Shown: one piece after another, positions 43,043 to 51,795 of the stretch
How positions within the stretch are numbered: the first letter of the stretch is position 1
How the letters are laid out: the number at the start of each line of letters is the position of its first letter
Source of the DNA: Halomonas sp. HL-48
GTDB taxonomy: Bacteria; Pseudomonadota; Gammaproteobacteria; Pseudomonadales; Halomonadaceae
Direction: 5' to 3'
Length of the DNA: 64,000 bases
Assembly (NCBI RefSeq): GCF_001314875.1
Contig: NZ_LJZS01000007.1
Location: 85,091 to 149,090, forward strand
Program-made: the position numbers and the translations under genes
The notes under the pieces: generated by a model
Told to the model about the DNA's origin: nothing
What the model saw: the letters and a program-made list of their open reading frames with translations, nothing else
The model's database searches: none

Positions 43043-43165
43043 ATGCCTGATCGCGTGATTAGTCAACTTAAGTCGCCAAGGATTAGAAAATCGGCTAAAA
43101 AGGATCAGATTTGTTGATTAATAAGAATGGCTTGAAAGCCAGCTTGGCAACATAAGGGACATTGT

Positions 43166-44776
43166 ATGCCAGAGCCTTTTAGTACGGCGGTCGCGTCTGG
43201 GCTGCGCAGTCGGTTCAAACGCGAGCACCATATTGCAGTGAAAAATCTGCGCGGCGAAAAGGTGCGTCTGCTCTATGGCAACATGTGGGCCCCGGTACTC
43301 ACCAGTATCCTGGCGGCAACGTTGCTGGTGGCGGCGCTTTGGCCCGAGGTGGCGCACTGGAAACTGATTGGTTGGTGGACGCTTCTTGCCGTGGTTTCCG
43401 GGATTCGCCTGGGCCTGGCCTATCGCTTTCATCGCCTCCCGGCCGTTCAGCAGCAGCGCCATCGCTGGCTGCGGCGCTTCAGCATCGGCGCCATTGCCGC
43501 AGGTTGTACCTGGGGGCTTGGCAGTTTCGAGCTGTTTGATGGCGACCTGCCGGGGCAGGTCGCCGCGCTGTCGATTGTCATGGCGGGTATTTCGGCGGGA
43601 GGCGTGACGACACTTTCTGCCGTCTGGTGGGTGGCGCTTGGGTTTGTGCTGCCGATCATGCTGCCCTTGCTGTTGCAGTTCTTTCTCCATGGGTCGTCGC
43701 TGTCGATGCTGATCGGCGGCATGCTGGTGCTGTTTCTGGGGCTCATTCTGGTGACCAGCCGTCGCCTGAGCCGCATCATCCATGACAATATTTCGCTGCG
43801 CGTTAGCATGGCGTCGCGGGAAGCCCTGCTGATGGAAAGCGAGGATCGCTACCGGTCGATTTTTCATCAGTCACCGCTGGGCGTCATGCATTTTGACGAG
43901 CACGGCACCGTGACCGACTGCAACGGCAAGCTGCTGGAGATTCTTGGCGTGGAGCGGGCGCAGCTGATTGGCTATTGCCTGCTGTCGCCCAATGCCGATC
44001 AGGCTGTCGCCAGCGCCGTCAACGACGCCCTTCGCCTGGGTACCGGCTACTACGAAGGCTCCTATCGCCTGCCCAATGCCGCTGAAGGCACGCCGCTGCG
44101 TGCGTTTTTCAACGGCGTACACAGCGCCAGCCAGCGCATGGTCGGCGGGGTGGCGATGATCGAGGACTTCACCGAGCGCAAGCGCCACGAAGCGATCATC
44201 TACCGCCAGGCCTACTACGATGCACTGACCGACTTGCCGAACCGGCGCATGTTCATCGAGCGTCTGGAAACCTTGTGTGCCGGTGACCAACACGCAAGCG
44301 GCCTGCTACTGTTCATGGACCTGGACCGCTTCAAACTGATCAACGATACGCTTGGGCATGCCGCCGGTGATGATCTGCTGGTTCAGGTCGCGCGACGCTT
44401 GACCGCCAGCCTGCAGCCCGGCGACATGGCAGCAAGGCTGAGCGGTGACGAGTTCGTGCTGCTGGCACTTACCGATGCTGCGACCCCGGAGGCGCTAGAG
44501 GCCTGGGCCGAAGCCTATATGCTGGCGGTTCAGCAGGCGCTCGCGCCCGCTTATCGTCTGGAGGCCCAATGCGTCGAGGTCACTCCCAGCATGGGGTATA
44601 CCTGTTTTCAGGCCAGCGGCTGTGACCACGGCGAGCTGCTCAGGCAGGCCGACCTCGCCATGTACCAGGCCAAGATGGAAGGTCGCGCTCAGCGGCGCCG
44701 CTATCAGCCATGGATGCTGGATGAGGCCCAGAAGCTGGCCACGTCTCAAGCGCCGTTGGGTGATCCCGCCAGGTAA
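43166..44776 (+). CDS. Membrane PAS-GGDEF diguanylate cyclase, tandem copy 1
   Basis: 536-residue predicted c-di-GMP synthase. Residues ~45-205 contain about five membrane segments; ~215-335 form a PAS domain (DRYRSIFHQSPLGVMHFDEHG); ~340-515 form the GGDEF domain (DALTDLPNRRMF, FMDLDRFKLINDTLGHAAGD). The active-site loop is SGDEF (Ser426-Phe430) rather than GGDEF, which is tolerated in known enzymes. The inhibitory I-site RxxD reads QPGD, so product inhibition is probably lost. It is the longer member of a tandem pair with the gene at 44982. Confidence 0.93.
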   Translation: MPEPFSTAVASGLRSRFKREHHIAVKNLRGEKVRLLYGNMWAPVLTSILAATLLVAALWPEVAHWKLIGWWTLLAVVSGIRLGLAYRFHRLPAVQQQRHRWLRRFSIGAIAAGCTWGLGSFELFDGDLPGQVAALSIVMAGISAGGVTTLSAVWWVALGFVLPIMLPLLLQFFLHGSSLSMLIGGMLVLFLGLILVTSRRLSRIIHDNISLRVSMASREALLMESEDRYRSIFHQSPLGVMHFDEHGTVTDCNGKLLEILGVERAQLIGYCLLSPNADQAVASAVNDALRLGTGYYEGSYRLPNAAEGTPLRAFFNGVHSASQRMVGGVAMIEDFTERKRHEAIIYRQAYYDALTDLPNRRMFIERLETLCAGDQHASGLLLFMDLDRFKLINDTLGHAAGDDLLVQVARRLTASLQPGDMAARLSGDEFVLLALTDAATPEALEAWAEAYMLAVQQALAPAYRLEAQCVEVTPSMGYTCFQASGCDHGELLRQADLAMYQAKMEGRAQRRRYQPWMLDEAQKLATSQAPLGDPAR

Positions 44777-44831
44777 ACGGACAAGCTACCGCTAGCGGTA
44801 TCCGGGAGGGAAGGCGACCTGAAAAGTCCAA

Positions 44832-44859
44832 GCGCCGCCTTTCAAGGCTGCATTTTTTT
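44832..44859 (+). terminator. Probable terminator after first GGDEF gene
   Basis: Imperfect stem GCCGCCTT/AAGGCTGC (one mismatch) followed by seven T. It is a diverged relative of the purK terminator and part of the duplicated unit. Confidence 0.7.
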
Positions 44860-44981
44860 GCCTGGCCGCGCTTATCGTTAACTTCTGTCGCAAAGGGTTA
44901 CAAAATCGGCTAAAAAGGGGCTGAGTAAGTAAACTAATCATAATGGCTCAAACGTCACGGGCAACGTAAGGGACATCATCT

Positions 44982-46229
44982 ATGCCACCTTTTTTTAGTT
45001 CGGCGTCTCTGACGGGGCTGCGCAGTCGGTTTGAGCGTGAAAACCCTGGCAAAGCCCAGAGCCTGACCAGCGAAAAGGTTCACATCCTCTATAACAATCT
45101 GTGGCAGCCCGTTTACGCCGGTATGTTAGGGGCTGTCCTGTTAGTCAGCATTATGTGGGCGGCCGTTGACACCGCTGTCTTAATCAGTTGGCTAGCTGCC
45201 ATTTTTGCCATCTCGCTGCTTCGCTTGCGCCTGGCGTCGTTGTTTCTTCAGGCCGATGCATCGGCACAGGAACACCCGAAATGGACCGCCTGGTTTGCGC
45301 TCACCGTGTTGGTGGCGGGGTGCGTGTGGGGCTCGGCCGGGGTGCTCATGTTTGTACCCGAGCGCCCTGAATACGTGGCGGCGCTGGCGATTATCCTCTC
45401 GGGGGTGGCGGCAGGTAGCGTGACCATGATTTCCGCTATCTGGTGGATTGTGGTTCTGTTCCTGTTGCCGATTGGCCTGCCCCTTCAGTGGATGTTCTTC
45501 ACGTCAGAAGTGCCGACCCATACCATGATGGGCATTGTCATGATGGTGTTTTTGAGCCTGCTAGTGCTTACCAGTCGGCGCCTGGGGCGGATCATTCACG
45601 ATAATATTGCACTGCGCGTCAGCATGGCCGCCCGCGAAGCGATCATTTATCGGCAGGCGTACTATGATGCGCTGACCGACTTGCCGAATCGGCGCATGTT
45701 CATTGAGCGGCTGGCGGCCTTGTGCGGCGATGACCAGCGTGCCAGCGGTTTGGTGGTGTTCATGGATCTGGACCGTTTCAAGCTGATCAACGATACCCTG
45801 GGTCACGCCGCAGGGGACGATCTGCTGATTCAGGTGGCGCGACGTTTGAATGCCAACCTGCACGCCAGCGATATGGCGGCGCGGCTGAGCGGCGATGAGT
45901 TCGTGCTGCTGGCCGTCACCGATGCCCAGACCCCTGACGCCCTTGAGGCCTGGGCCGAAGCGTATATGCAGTCGCTACAGAAGGCGCTATCGCCGCCTTA
46001 TCGCCTGGAGTCGCGGACTGTCGAAGTCACCCCCAGCATGGGATACACCTGTTTCCAGGCAAGCGGCTGCGAATATGGCGAGCTGTTGAGAGAAGCCGAC
46101 CTCGCCATGTACCAGGCCAAGCTGGAAGGGCGCGCACAGTGGCGCCGCTATCAGCCATGGATGCTGGATGAAGCGCAGCAGCTCGCCCAGGCACCTCTGG
46201 TCAATTCGGCTAGGTTAGCTGGCCGCTAA
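44982..46229 (+). CDS. Membrane GGDEF diguanylate cyclase, tandem copy 2 (no PAS)
   Basis: 415-residue paralogue of the preceding protein. The membrane region and GGDEF domain align from end to end, but the PAS domain is absent: RVSMAAREA runs directly into IIYRQAYYDALTDLPNRR. Active-site loop SGDEF is at 303-307; the I-site position reads HASD, again without Arg. The leader is also duplicated (AATCGGCTAAAAAGG, ACATAAGGGACAT/ACGTAAGGGACAT). Its 3' end overlaps the convergent traX-like gene by 20 bp. Without PAS, input must come through the membrane segment or expression. Confidence 0.93.
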   Translation: MPPFFSSASLTGLRSRFERENPGKAQSLTSEKVHILYNNLWQPVYAGMLGAVLLVSIMWAAVDTAVLISWLAAIFAISLLRLRLASLFLQADASAQEHPKWTAWFALTVLVAGCVWGSAGVLMFVPERPEYVAALAIILSGVAAGSVTMISAIWWIVVLFLLPIGLPLQWMFFTSEVPTHTMMGIVMMVFLSLLVLTSRRLGRIIHDNIALRVSMAAREAIIYRQAYYDALTDLPNRRMFIERLAALCGDDQRASGLVVFMDLDRFKLINDTLGHAAGDDLLIQVARRLNANLHASDMAARLSGDEFVLLAVTDAQTPDALEAWAEAYMQSLQKALSPPYRLESRTVEVTPSMGYTCFQASGCEYGELLREADLAMYQAKLEGRAQWRRYQPWMLDEAQQLAQAPLVNSARLAGR

Positions 46230-46998
46230 TCAACAGCCACAGCGCGATCAACGCGAAATGCCCCGGATACCAGGTCAGCCACAAGCGCCTGGGCATTACC
46301 CACGGGATGGCCGGAATGCGCTTGGCAGCGCCCATCGCCAGTATCAGCACCACAATACAGGTGCCCACCGTGAACGATTTGGCCATGTCGGAGCTATTCA
46401 TCTGCCCGGCGATCCACAGGGCGGGAAACGCGGCAAGCCCCGCCCATAGCCGGTTATAAAAATCGCTGTTGGTTTCACTCAGCGCCTGCATGGCAAACAT
46501 CATCAGGGGAATCAGCAGCAGCCCGTTATGGCCGTACTCGACCCAGAATCCCAGCAGGTACCAGAGTGTAACCCCTGCCGCCGCACCGGCGAGCACCCAG
46601 CCAAAGGGCAGGTTCTGGCGCTGATACTGCTGCCAGCCCAGCCGAACCAGCGCGCCGATAGCCAGGCCGCTGGCCAGGGTAAAGCAGACATTGAGAATAA
46701 AGGCGTCGGACGCGCGGGGCATCAGCATATAGGGCAGCTGCGCGACCAGACCGATCACCAGAATACGGCGTGCGTAACGCAGAGGGTTGCGGGTATTGAA
46801 CAGACCATGCCAGGCGACCATGGCGGCAAACAGCGGAAAGGCGATACGCCCGATGGAGGACCCCGCCCAGTCCAGTTCCCAACTGACAGGCAACACGTAG
46901 CGGGTAAGATGATCCACCGTCATGGTGAACAGCGCGAGCCACTGGCCCCAACCCGTCCAGTGAGATGAGGGTTTGGGTATCGCCGCCGCTTGGGCCAT
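46210..46998 (-). CDS. TraX family membrane protein
   Basis: 262-residue inner-membrane protein with about eight membrane segments. It has the TraX features WLALFTMTVDHLTRYVLPVSW near the start and RIAFPLFAAMVAWHGLFNTR. In F plasmid, TraX acetylates pilin, but chromosomal members are common and have no known substrate; no conjugation genes are near. Start 46998 is chosen because GGAGA precedes it; an earlier ATG adds a non-conserved stretch. The stop overlaps the convergent GGDEF gene. Confidence 0.88.
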   Translation of the reverse strand: MAQAAAIPKPSSHWTGWGQWLALFTMTVDHLTRYVLPVSWELDWAGSSIGRIAFPLFAAMVAWHGLFNTRNPLRYARRILVIGLVAQLPYMLMPRASDAFILNVCFTLASGLAIGALVRLGWQQYQRQNLPFGWVLAGAAAGVTLWYLLGFWVEYGHNGLLLIPLMMFAMQALSETNSDFYNRLWAGLAAFPALWIAGQMNSSDMAKSFTVGTCIVVLILAMGAAKRIPAIPWVMPRRLWLTWYPGHFALIALWLLISGQLT

Positions 46999-47163
46999 AT
47001 GATCTCCGTATAAATGGTCGCTTAGGTGGGCTTTTCCGTGATCACTTGTGCTTTGTAGTGCAATGACCCTCAAGCGGGAGGAGGGTTCACTTAATACTGC
47101 GTTTCATAGGGGAAAAGTAAAGGATAAAATCTGGTCGGCGAGAGAGGATAGACCGCCAGTAAA

Positions 47164-47189
47164 CCCTCCCCGGCGGGCGCCGGGGAGGG
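47164..47189 (-). terminator. Strong hairpin after the amino-acid ABC operon
   Basis: Perfect 12-bp stem CCCTCCCCGGCG/CGCCGGGGAGGG with a 2-base loop, 8 bp past the binding-protein stop on the minus strand. Only a weak T-run follows (TTTAC), so it may serve as much for mRNA 3'-end protection as termination. Confidence 0.75.
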
Positions 47190-47196
47190 GAAGTGA

Positions 47197-47964
47197 TTAT
47201 TCTACGTCGAAGTAACGTGCGTAGATTTCGTCGTAGGTGCCGTCTTCACGAAGGGTTTCAAGGGCTTCGTTGAATTGCTCGGCTAGCGCTTCGTCGCGCT
47301 GGCGGAAGGCGATACCAAAGCCGTCGCCAAAGTACTCTTTCGGCTCGGTCAGCATCTCGCCAACCACGACATAGTCGCCTTCTTCGCTATCCAGCAGCGT
47401 GGACTTGCCTACCGGGAAGTCTAGGAACAGGATGTCCAGACGCTCGGACTCCATGTCCAGCACCATGTCGTCGGCCGTTGCGTAGCGATTGATGTCCGCC
47501 ACATCGCCGTACATGTCGGTGACGTAGTTATCCTGCAGGGTGCCGCGCTGAACGCCGATGGTCATGTCGGTAAGCGCTTCTTCGCTGATGTCATCCAGCT
47601 CGGTGTCTTCAGGCGCAAACCATGCGGACGGCGGGGTGATGTAGGGGTCAGAGAACAGCACCTGCTCGCGACGTTCGTCGTTGATGGTCATGGACGACAT
47701 GATGGCATCGTATTTACGCGCCATCAGGCCGGGGATGATGCCGTCCCAGCCTTGAACGATCCACTCGCAGCTTACGCCTACTTCGTCGCACATGGCGTTG
47801 CCCAGGTCGATATCGAAGCCGGTGAGTTCGCCGTCAGCGGTGCGGTATTCCATGGGCTCGTAGGGAACGTCCACGCCAATGCGGACTTCTTCGTAATCCT
47901 GCGCCTGAGCGCTGGTGGCTGCGATAGCCAAGCCGAGCAGTGAAAGTGTTAGGACTTTTTTCAT
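47197..47964 (-). CDS. Arginine/ornithine-type ABC transporter binding protein
   Basis: 255-residue periplasmic binding protein of the ArgT/HisJ/AotJ family. The signal peptide (MKKVLTLSLLGLAIAATSAQA) is followed by the mature start QDYEEVRIGVDVPYEPMEY. Characteristic blocks are GELTGFDIDLGNAMCDE, WDGIIPGLMARKYDAIMSSM and SMTINDERREQVLFSDPYI. A Cys pair (AMCDEVGVSCEW) could form a disulphide. It delivers basic amino acids to the permease encoded upstream. Last gene of the four-gene set. Confidence 0.93.
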   Translation of the reverse strand: MKKVLTLSLLGLAIAATSAQAQDYEEVRIGVDVPYEPMEYRTADGELTGFDIDLGNAMCDEVGVSCEWIVQGWDGIIPGLMARKYDAIMSSMTINDERREQVLFSDPYITPPSAWFAPEDTELDDISEEALTDMTIGVQRGTLQDNYVTDMYGDVADINRYATADDMVLDMESERLDILFLDFPVGKSTLLDSEEGDYVVVGEMLTEPKEYFGDGFGIAFRQRDEALAEQFNEALETLREDGTYDEIYARYFDVE

Positions 47965-48072
47965 TATGAGTCTCCTGAGGATGTAATCACTGAATGGTGA
48001 GTAACATAACCGTTGTTAGCTTAGCGCCGACGCGAACTGTTTGTCGACGCTTGAACTAACGTTTGTTTCACA

Positions 48073-48804
48073 CTAGCCGTTTTGGGTTTGTAGGTGGGCC
48101 AGCAGTTTTTTCTCCAGGTGGCGGAAGAAATACAGAATGGCAAAGGTCAGGCACAGGTAAATGGCCGCGACGAACAGGAACGCCTCGAAGGGCGCGTAAT
48201 AGCGGGCATACACAAAGCGTGCCGCGCCGGTCAGGTCCATGATGGTCACAACGCTTGCGATGGCGCTGGCGTGGAGCATGAAGATCACTTCATTGCCGTA
48301 AGCGGGCAGGGCACGGCGGAAAGCGCTGGGAAGGATGATCCGCCGCATGGTCAGACCGGGAGACATGCCATATGCCCGGGCCGCTTCGATTTCACCTTTC
48401 GAGGTCGACTTGATGGCACCGCGGAAAATCTCGGTGGTATAGGCCGCCGTATTCAGGGTGAAGGCGATCAGCGCGGGAACGAACGGATCTTCGAGAATGA
48501 ACCACAGCCACGATTCCTGGATACCGTCGACAAACACCACGCCGTAGTAAATCAGGTAGAGCTGAATGAGCAGTGGGGTGCCTCGGAACACGTAGGTGTA
48601 GGCGAATATCGGCCATTTTATCCAGACATGCCTTGAGCCTCGGCCAATGGCCAGCGGCACGGCGGCGACCAGCCCGATGACCAGCGAGAGAAATACCAGC
48701 TGTACGGTCGTGGTGAAGCCGGCGCCATAGTGCGATAGCGTTTGCAGGGTAAAGATGCTGTTCTCGGCGAGCTGCGTCTCAAGCCAGGTTAAAAGGGATT
48801 CCAT
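48073..48804 (-). CDS. Basic amino-acid ABC permease (HisM/AotM type)
   Basis: 243-residue permease with about five membrane segments. The EAA loop is EIEAARAYGMSPGLTMRRIILPSAFRRALPAYGN. It pairs with the HisQ-type permease, whose stop codon overlaps this start (TGATG). Start 48804 is fixed by this overlap and by GGGGAGG upstream; a longer frame from 48861 is not needed. Confidence 0.93.
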   Translation of the reverse strand: MESLLTWLETQLAENSIFTLQTLSHYGAGFTTTVQLVFLSLVIGLVAAVPLAIGRGSRHVWIKWPIFAYTYVFRGTPLLIQLYLIYYGVVFVDGIQESWLWFILEDPFVPALIAFTLNTAAYTTEIFRGAIKSTSKGEIEAARAYGMSPGLTMRRIILPSAFRRALPAYGNEVIFMLHASAIASVVTIMDLTGAARFVYARYYAPFEAFLFVAAIYLCLTFAILYFFRHLEKKLLAHLQTQNG

Positions 48805-49508
48805 CAGTCTGCCTCCCCGTAACCAATGCTGTAGCGCTTTTGCAGCCGCGCGAATATCCACTCCGATACGCTGGCGATGAGCAGATAGATCACCGCCACG
48901 ACCATCATGAACAGGAAGGGCTCACGGGTTGCCTTGGAGGCCTCGGCGGCCACGCGCACCATGTCCGAAAGCCCGATGACCGAGACCAGCGCCGTGGTCT
49001 TGAGCAGCACCATCCAGTTGTTTGATAGGCCGGGCAGGGCGTGGCGCATCATTTGGGGAAAGCGGATGCGGCGAAATACCAGCGAGTCGCTCATGCCGTA
49101 GGCCTTGCCCGCTTCGATCTGGCCGTGATCCACCGCCATGAAGGCCCCGCGGAAGGTTTCGCCCATGTAGGCGCCGAAGATCAGTCCAATGGTCACCACG
49201 CCGGCGACGAACTCATTGATATTGATGAAAATATCAATATCAAACTGTTCGTAGAGCCAGTCAGTGAACATGTTGACGCCGATTTGTCCGCCGAAGAACA
49301 GCAGCATCATCAGGACCAGGTCGGGCACGCCACGAATGACGGTGGTGTAAAGCGTTGCCGTGCGGTGGGCTATCCAGCTGCGCGACATCTTGGCAACGGC
49401 GGTCACCAACCCCAGCACAATGGCCAGAAGCAGCGATAACAACGCTAGCTGAACTGTTATGCCGGCACCTTCTAGCAGGCGCGGGCCATAACCATGAAGA
49501 TCAAGCAT
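48804..49508 (-). CDS. Basic amino-acid ABC permease (HisQ/AotQ type)
   Basis: 234-residue permease with the EAA motif QIEAGKAYGMSDSLVFRRIRFPQMMRHALPGLSN and the N-terminal GYGPRLLEGAGITVQLALLS. Partner of the HisM-type subunit in a heterodimeric channel. It is 15 bp downstream of the ATPase gene. Confidence 0.93.
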   Translation of the reverse strand: MLDLHGYGPRLLEGAGITVQLALLSLLLAIVLGLVTAVAKMSRSWIAHRTATLYTTVIRGVPDLVLMMLLFFGGQIGVNMFTDWLYEQFDIDIFININEFVAGVVTIGLIFGAYMGETFRGAFMAVDHGQIEAGKAYGMSDSLVFRRIRFPQMMRHALPGLSNNWMVLLKTTALVSVIGLSDMVRVAAEASKATREPFLFMMVVAVIYLLIASVSEWIFARLQKRYSIGYGEAD

Positions 49509-49523
49509 AGTATGCCTCGCGAA

Positions 49524-50294
49524 TCAGTATTTTGGCGCCAGGAATTGCTGCAGGCGCGGAGATTGAGGATTACCTATCAACTCTTCAGGCGGCCCCGCTT
49601 CTTCTACCATGCCTTCGTGGAGGTAAATCACCTGGCTTGAAACATCTCGCGCAAAGCTCATTTCGTGGGTCACCACGACCATGGTGCGGCCTTCCTCGGC
49701 CAAGCCATGCATCACCTTGAGGACGTCGCCCACCAGCTCGGGGTCGAGCGCCGAGGTTGGTTCGTCGAACAGCATGACCTCCGGGTCCATGGCAAGTGCC
49801 CGGGCAATCGCACCGCGTTGCTGCTGGCCGCCGGACATCTGCGCCGGGTAGGCATCGGCCCGGGCTGTCAAGCCGACCCTTTCGAGAAGTGCGCGAGCGT
49901 GCTCGATAGCTTCTTTCTTGGGTTTACCCAGCACATGGATCGGCGCTTCGATGATGTTTTCGAGCAGCGTCATGTGCGCCCACAAGTTGAAGCTTTGAAA
50001 CACCATCGACAGCTTGGCGCGCATCTGCACCACCTGTTTCCAGTCGGCGGGCTCGCGGCCGCGACGGGTCTGCTTGAAGCGGATTTCCTCGCCGTGGACA
50101 AAGAGGTCGCCCTCGTCCGGCTGCTCGAGCAGGTTCATACAGCGCAGGAAGGTGCTTTTGCCCGACCCCGAGGCCCCAATGAGGGTGATTACATCGCCTT
50201 TCTGGGCTTGCAGGGAAAGCCCTTTGAGCACTTCTGTATCGCCAAAGCGTTTTTTTATATGTCGCACTTCAAGAGGAATAGGCGTAGCGGCCAT
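49524..50294 (-). CDS. Basic amino-acid ABC ATPase (HisP/AotP type)
   Basis: 256-residue ATP-binding subunit. Walker A GASGSGKSTFLRC, signature MSGGQQQRGAIARALA, and Walker B VMLFDEPTSALDPE are complete. Start 50294 (MAATPIPLEV) follows GGAG at 8 bases. It is the first of four transporter genes and lies 187 bp downstream of astE on the same strand. Confidence 0.95.
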   Translation of the reverse strand: MAATPIPLEVRHIKKRFGDTEVLKGLSLQAQKGDVITLIGASGSGKSTFLRCMNLLEQPDEGDLFVHGEEIRFKQTRRGREPADWKQVVQMRAKLSMVFQSFNLWAHMTLLENIIEAPIHVLGKPKKEAIEHARALLERVGLTARADAYPAQMSGGQQQRGAIARALAMDPEVMLFDEPTSALDPELVGDVLKVMHGLAEEGRTMVVVTHEMSFARDVSSQVIYLHEGMVEEAGPPEELIGNPQSPRLQQFLAPKY

Positions 50295-50481
50295 GTTATT
50301 GGCTCCAATACTGGGTTGCCGCAGCAACAGTGAATGTTGATGGCGGCTGGCGCGAAAAAAGGGGCGATTCTATCAGGCTAAACGGCGGGTGCACGCTTTC
50401 CTGATGTTTTTATGGCTCGACGTTAGTCGTAGCAAACGCCAAGCGAGTGATCATCGCCACTGCATTGTTATTGTCAAGCGT

Positions 50482-51471
50482 TCATTCTGCAGGCGGCGCG
50501 CAGGGCGCCACCAGTAGCGCGGCACGCGCGCCTATTTCAACGTTGGCATTGGGGAACACCGCGTGAAGCGGCGTATCGCCGACCCTGAATTCTCCGCTGA
50601 CGTCATCCTTGGCCAGGCAGGTACCGGGCGCAAAGCGGGTAAAGTTGGGCGTATCATCGGCAAAGCATAGCGTGAACGCCTCGCCATGCCGCATCAGCTC
50701 GTGCTGAACGCGGAAATAGGTGACCGACCCCGTCGCCTTGGCTGCTGGCGGCATGCCTTCGCCGAGACGGCTCAGCAGCGCCAGCATCGGCGCAAGCGAT
50801 GCCATGTCGTTTTCCCCAAAGGGCGCCACTCGGCCTAGCTCGAAGGTGAAGGACTGAGCGCCGTGGTAGTGCTTGCTGTAGTGGGAAAACGTCCAGCTGT
50901 GTTGGTGCTGATGCAGCACGGCTTGCATGTCGGCGGCGGCAAGCCATTGCCACTGAACGGCATGCGTCTCGGTGGCGGCATAGGGCTCCACCACAAAGCG
51001 CGGGTAAAGGCTGTCGCGAATCGCCGTGTGCATATCGTAATGCAGCCTTGGGAGCTCAGCGTAGTCGTCGAAAAAGCGGTCTACCTCGGCCATCAGCTCG
51101 CGGGCGCGGCACGGCTCGTCGCCATCTCCGCGCAGGTCGCGTTGAAAGAGCCGGTTAAGGTTGGTGTGAATGAAACGCTTGCGCGCTTTCAGCGCCGGGA
51201 TATTGCCGAGAATGACCAGGACGGGCGCGCCAAGCGATAGCGTGCCGGCTTCCAGGGCGCTCAGCCAGGCGCCGATCAGCTCCACCGGGGCAGTTTCATT
51301 GCCGTGAATGGCCACTGAAAAGATGCACGCCTGGGCGTCAGGCCGTTTTTGGTGCGGCGTCAGCCGTAAGATACCGGGGCCATGGATCTGATAGTGGCCG
51401 CTGGCAAAGGTGCCCTGCTGGGGGGCGTTATGTTGCTCGTCCAGGGTCCAGTCCAGCCACTCGCTCAGCAT
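50482..51471 (-). CDS. astE: Succinylglutamate desuccinylase
   Basis: 329-residue zinc hydrolase that releases glutamate and succinate in the last step of the arginine succinyltransferase (AST) pathway. Zinc-binding residues are in SVAIHGNETAPVELI (His and Glu) and LHYDMHTAI (His). Only astE of the pathway is here, but it is followed on the same strand by an arginine/ornithine-type ABC transporter, which links uptake to catabolism. Normal length. Confidence 0.93.
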   Translation of the reverse strand: MLSEWLDWTLDEQHNAPQQGTFASGHYQIHGPGILRLTPHQKRPDAQACIFSVAIHGNETAPVELIGAWLSALEAGTLSLGAPVLVILGNIPALKARKRFIHTNLNRLFQRDLRGDGDEPCRARELMAEVDRFFDDYAELPRLHYDMHTAIRDSLYPRFVVEPYAATETHAVQWQWLAAADMQAVLHQHQHSWTFSHYSKHYHGAQSFTFELGRVAPFGENDMASLAPMLALLSRLGEGMPPAAKATGSVTYFRVQHELMRHGEAFTLCFADDTPNFTRFAPGTCLAKDDVSGEFRVGDTPLHAVFPNANVEIGARAALLVAPCAPPAE

Positions 51472-51795
51472 ACGGGTACCCCAGCCGGCGTGGCCGCATG
51501 GGCGAGTTCAGGTCGCGATGAAGGGTGGCGTCGTGTCATGTTGAATACAACAAGGTAATAAGCGTGACACACCTTTACCATCTTCGGCTCAGCCGACAAC
51601 CCTCGGCGTCGTTCGCGTGAAAAAGCGCGGTGGGATGGTGAAAAATCGGCACCTCAAACATCTTGGGCGCAAGCCGTCGAGCGTCGATGAAATCGATGCT
51701 GGTGGTCGAAAACATTCGCTTTTATCTATGCCTCATTGCGCTATGGTTTGGATGTATATCCAAACGTCGTAAATCGCAGCACAAAGGAGTGAGCA
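51472..51795. promoter_or_regulatory. Divergent region between astE and wrbA
   Basis: 324 bp without a gene. It holds both divergent promoters; the only clear element is the 20-bp palindrome at 51746-51765 near wrbA. The wrbA ribosome binding site (AAAGGAG) is at about 51783-51789. Confidence 0.5.
51746..51765. promoter_or_regulatory. 20-bp palindromic operator upstream of wrbA
   Basis: GTTTGGAT-GTAT-ATCCAAAC is a perfect 8-bp inverted repeat with a 4-bp spacer. It overlaps a TATATC-like -10 sequence, 30-50 bp before the wrbA start codon. Position and symmetry indicate a repressor operator; the cognate regulator is not encoded next to it. Confidence 0.7.

Noticed and set aside
46210..46998. 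TraX as evidence of an integrated conjugative element
   Set aside because: No relaxase, pilus, coupling protein or integrase genes occur around it, and chromosomal TraX homologues are common.
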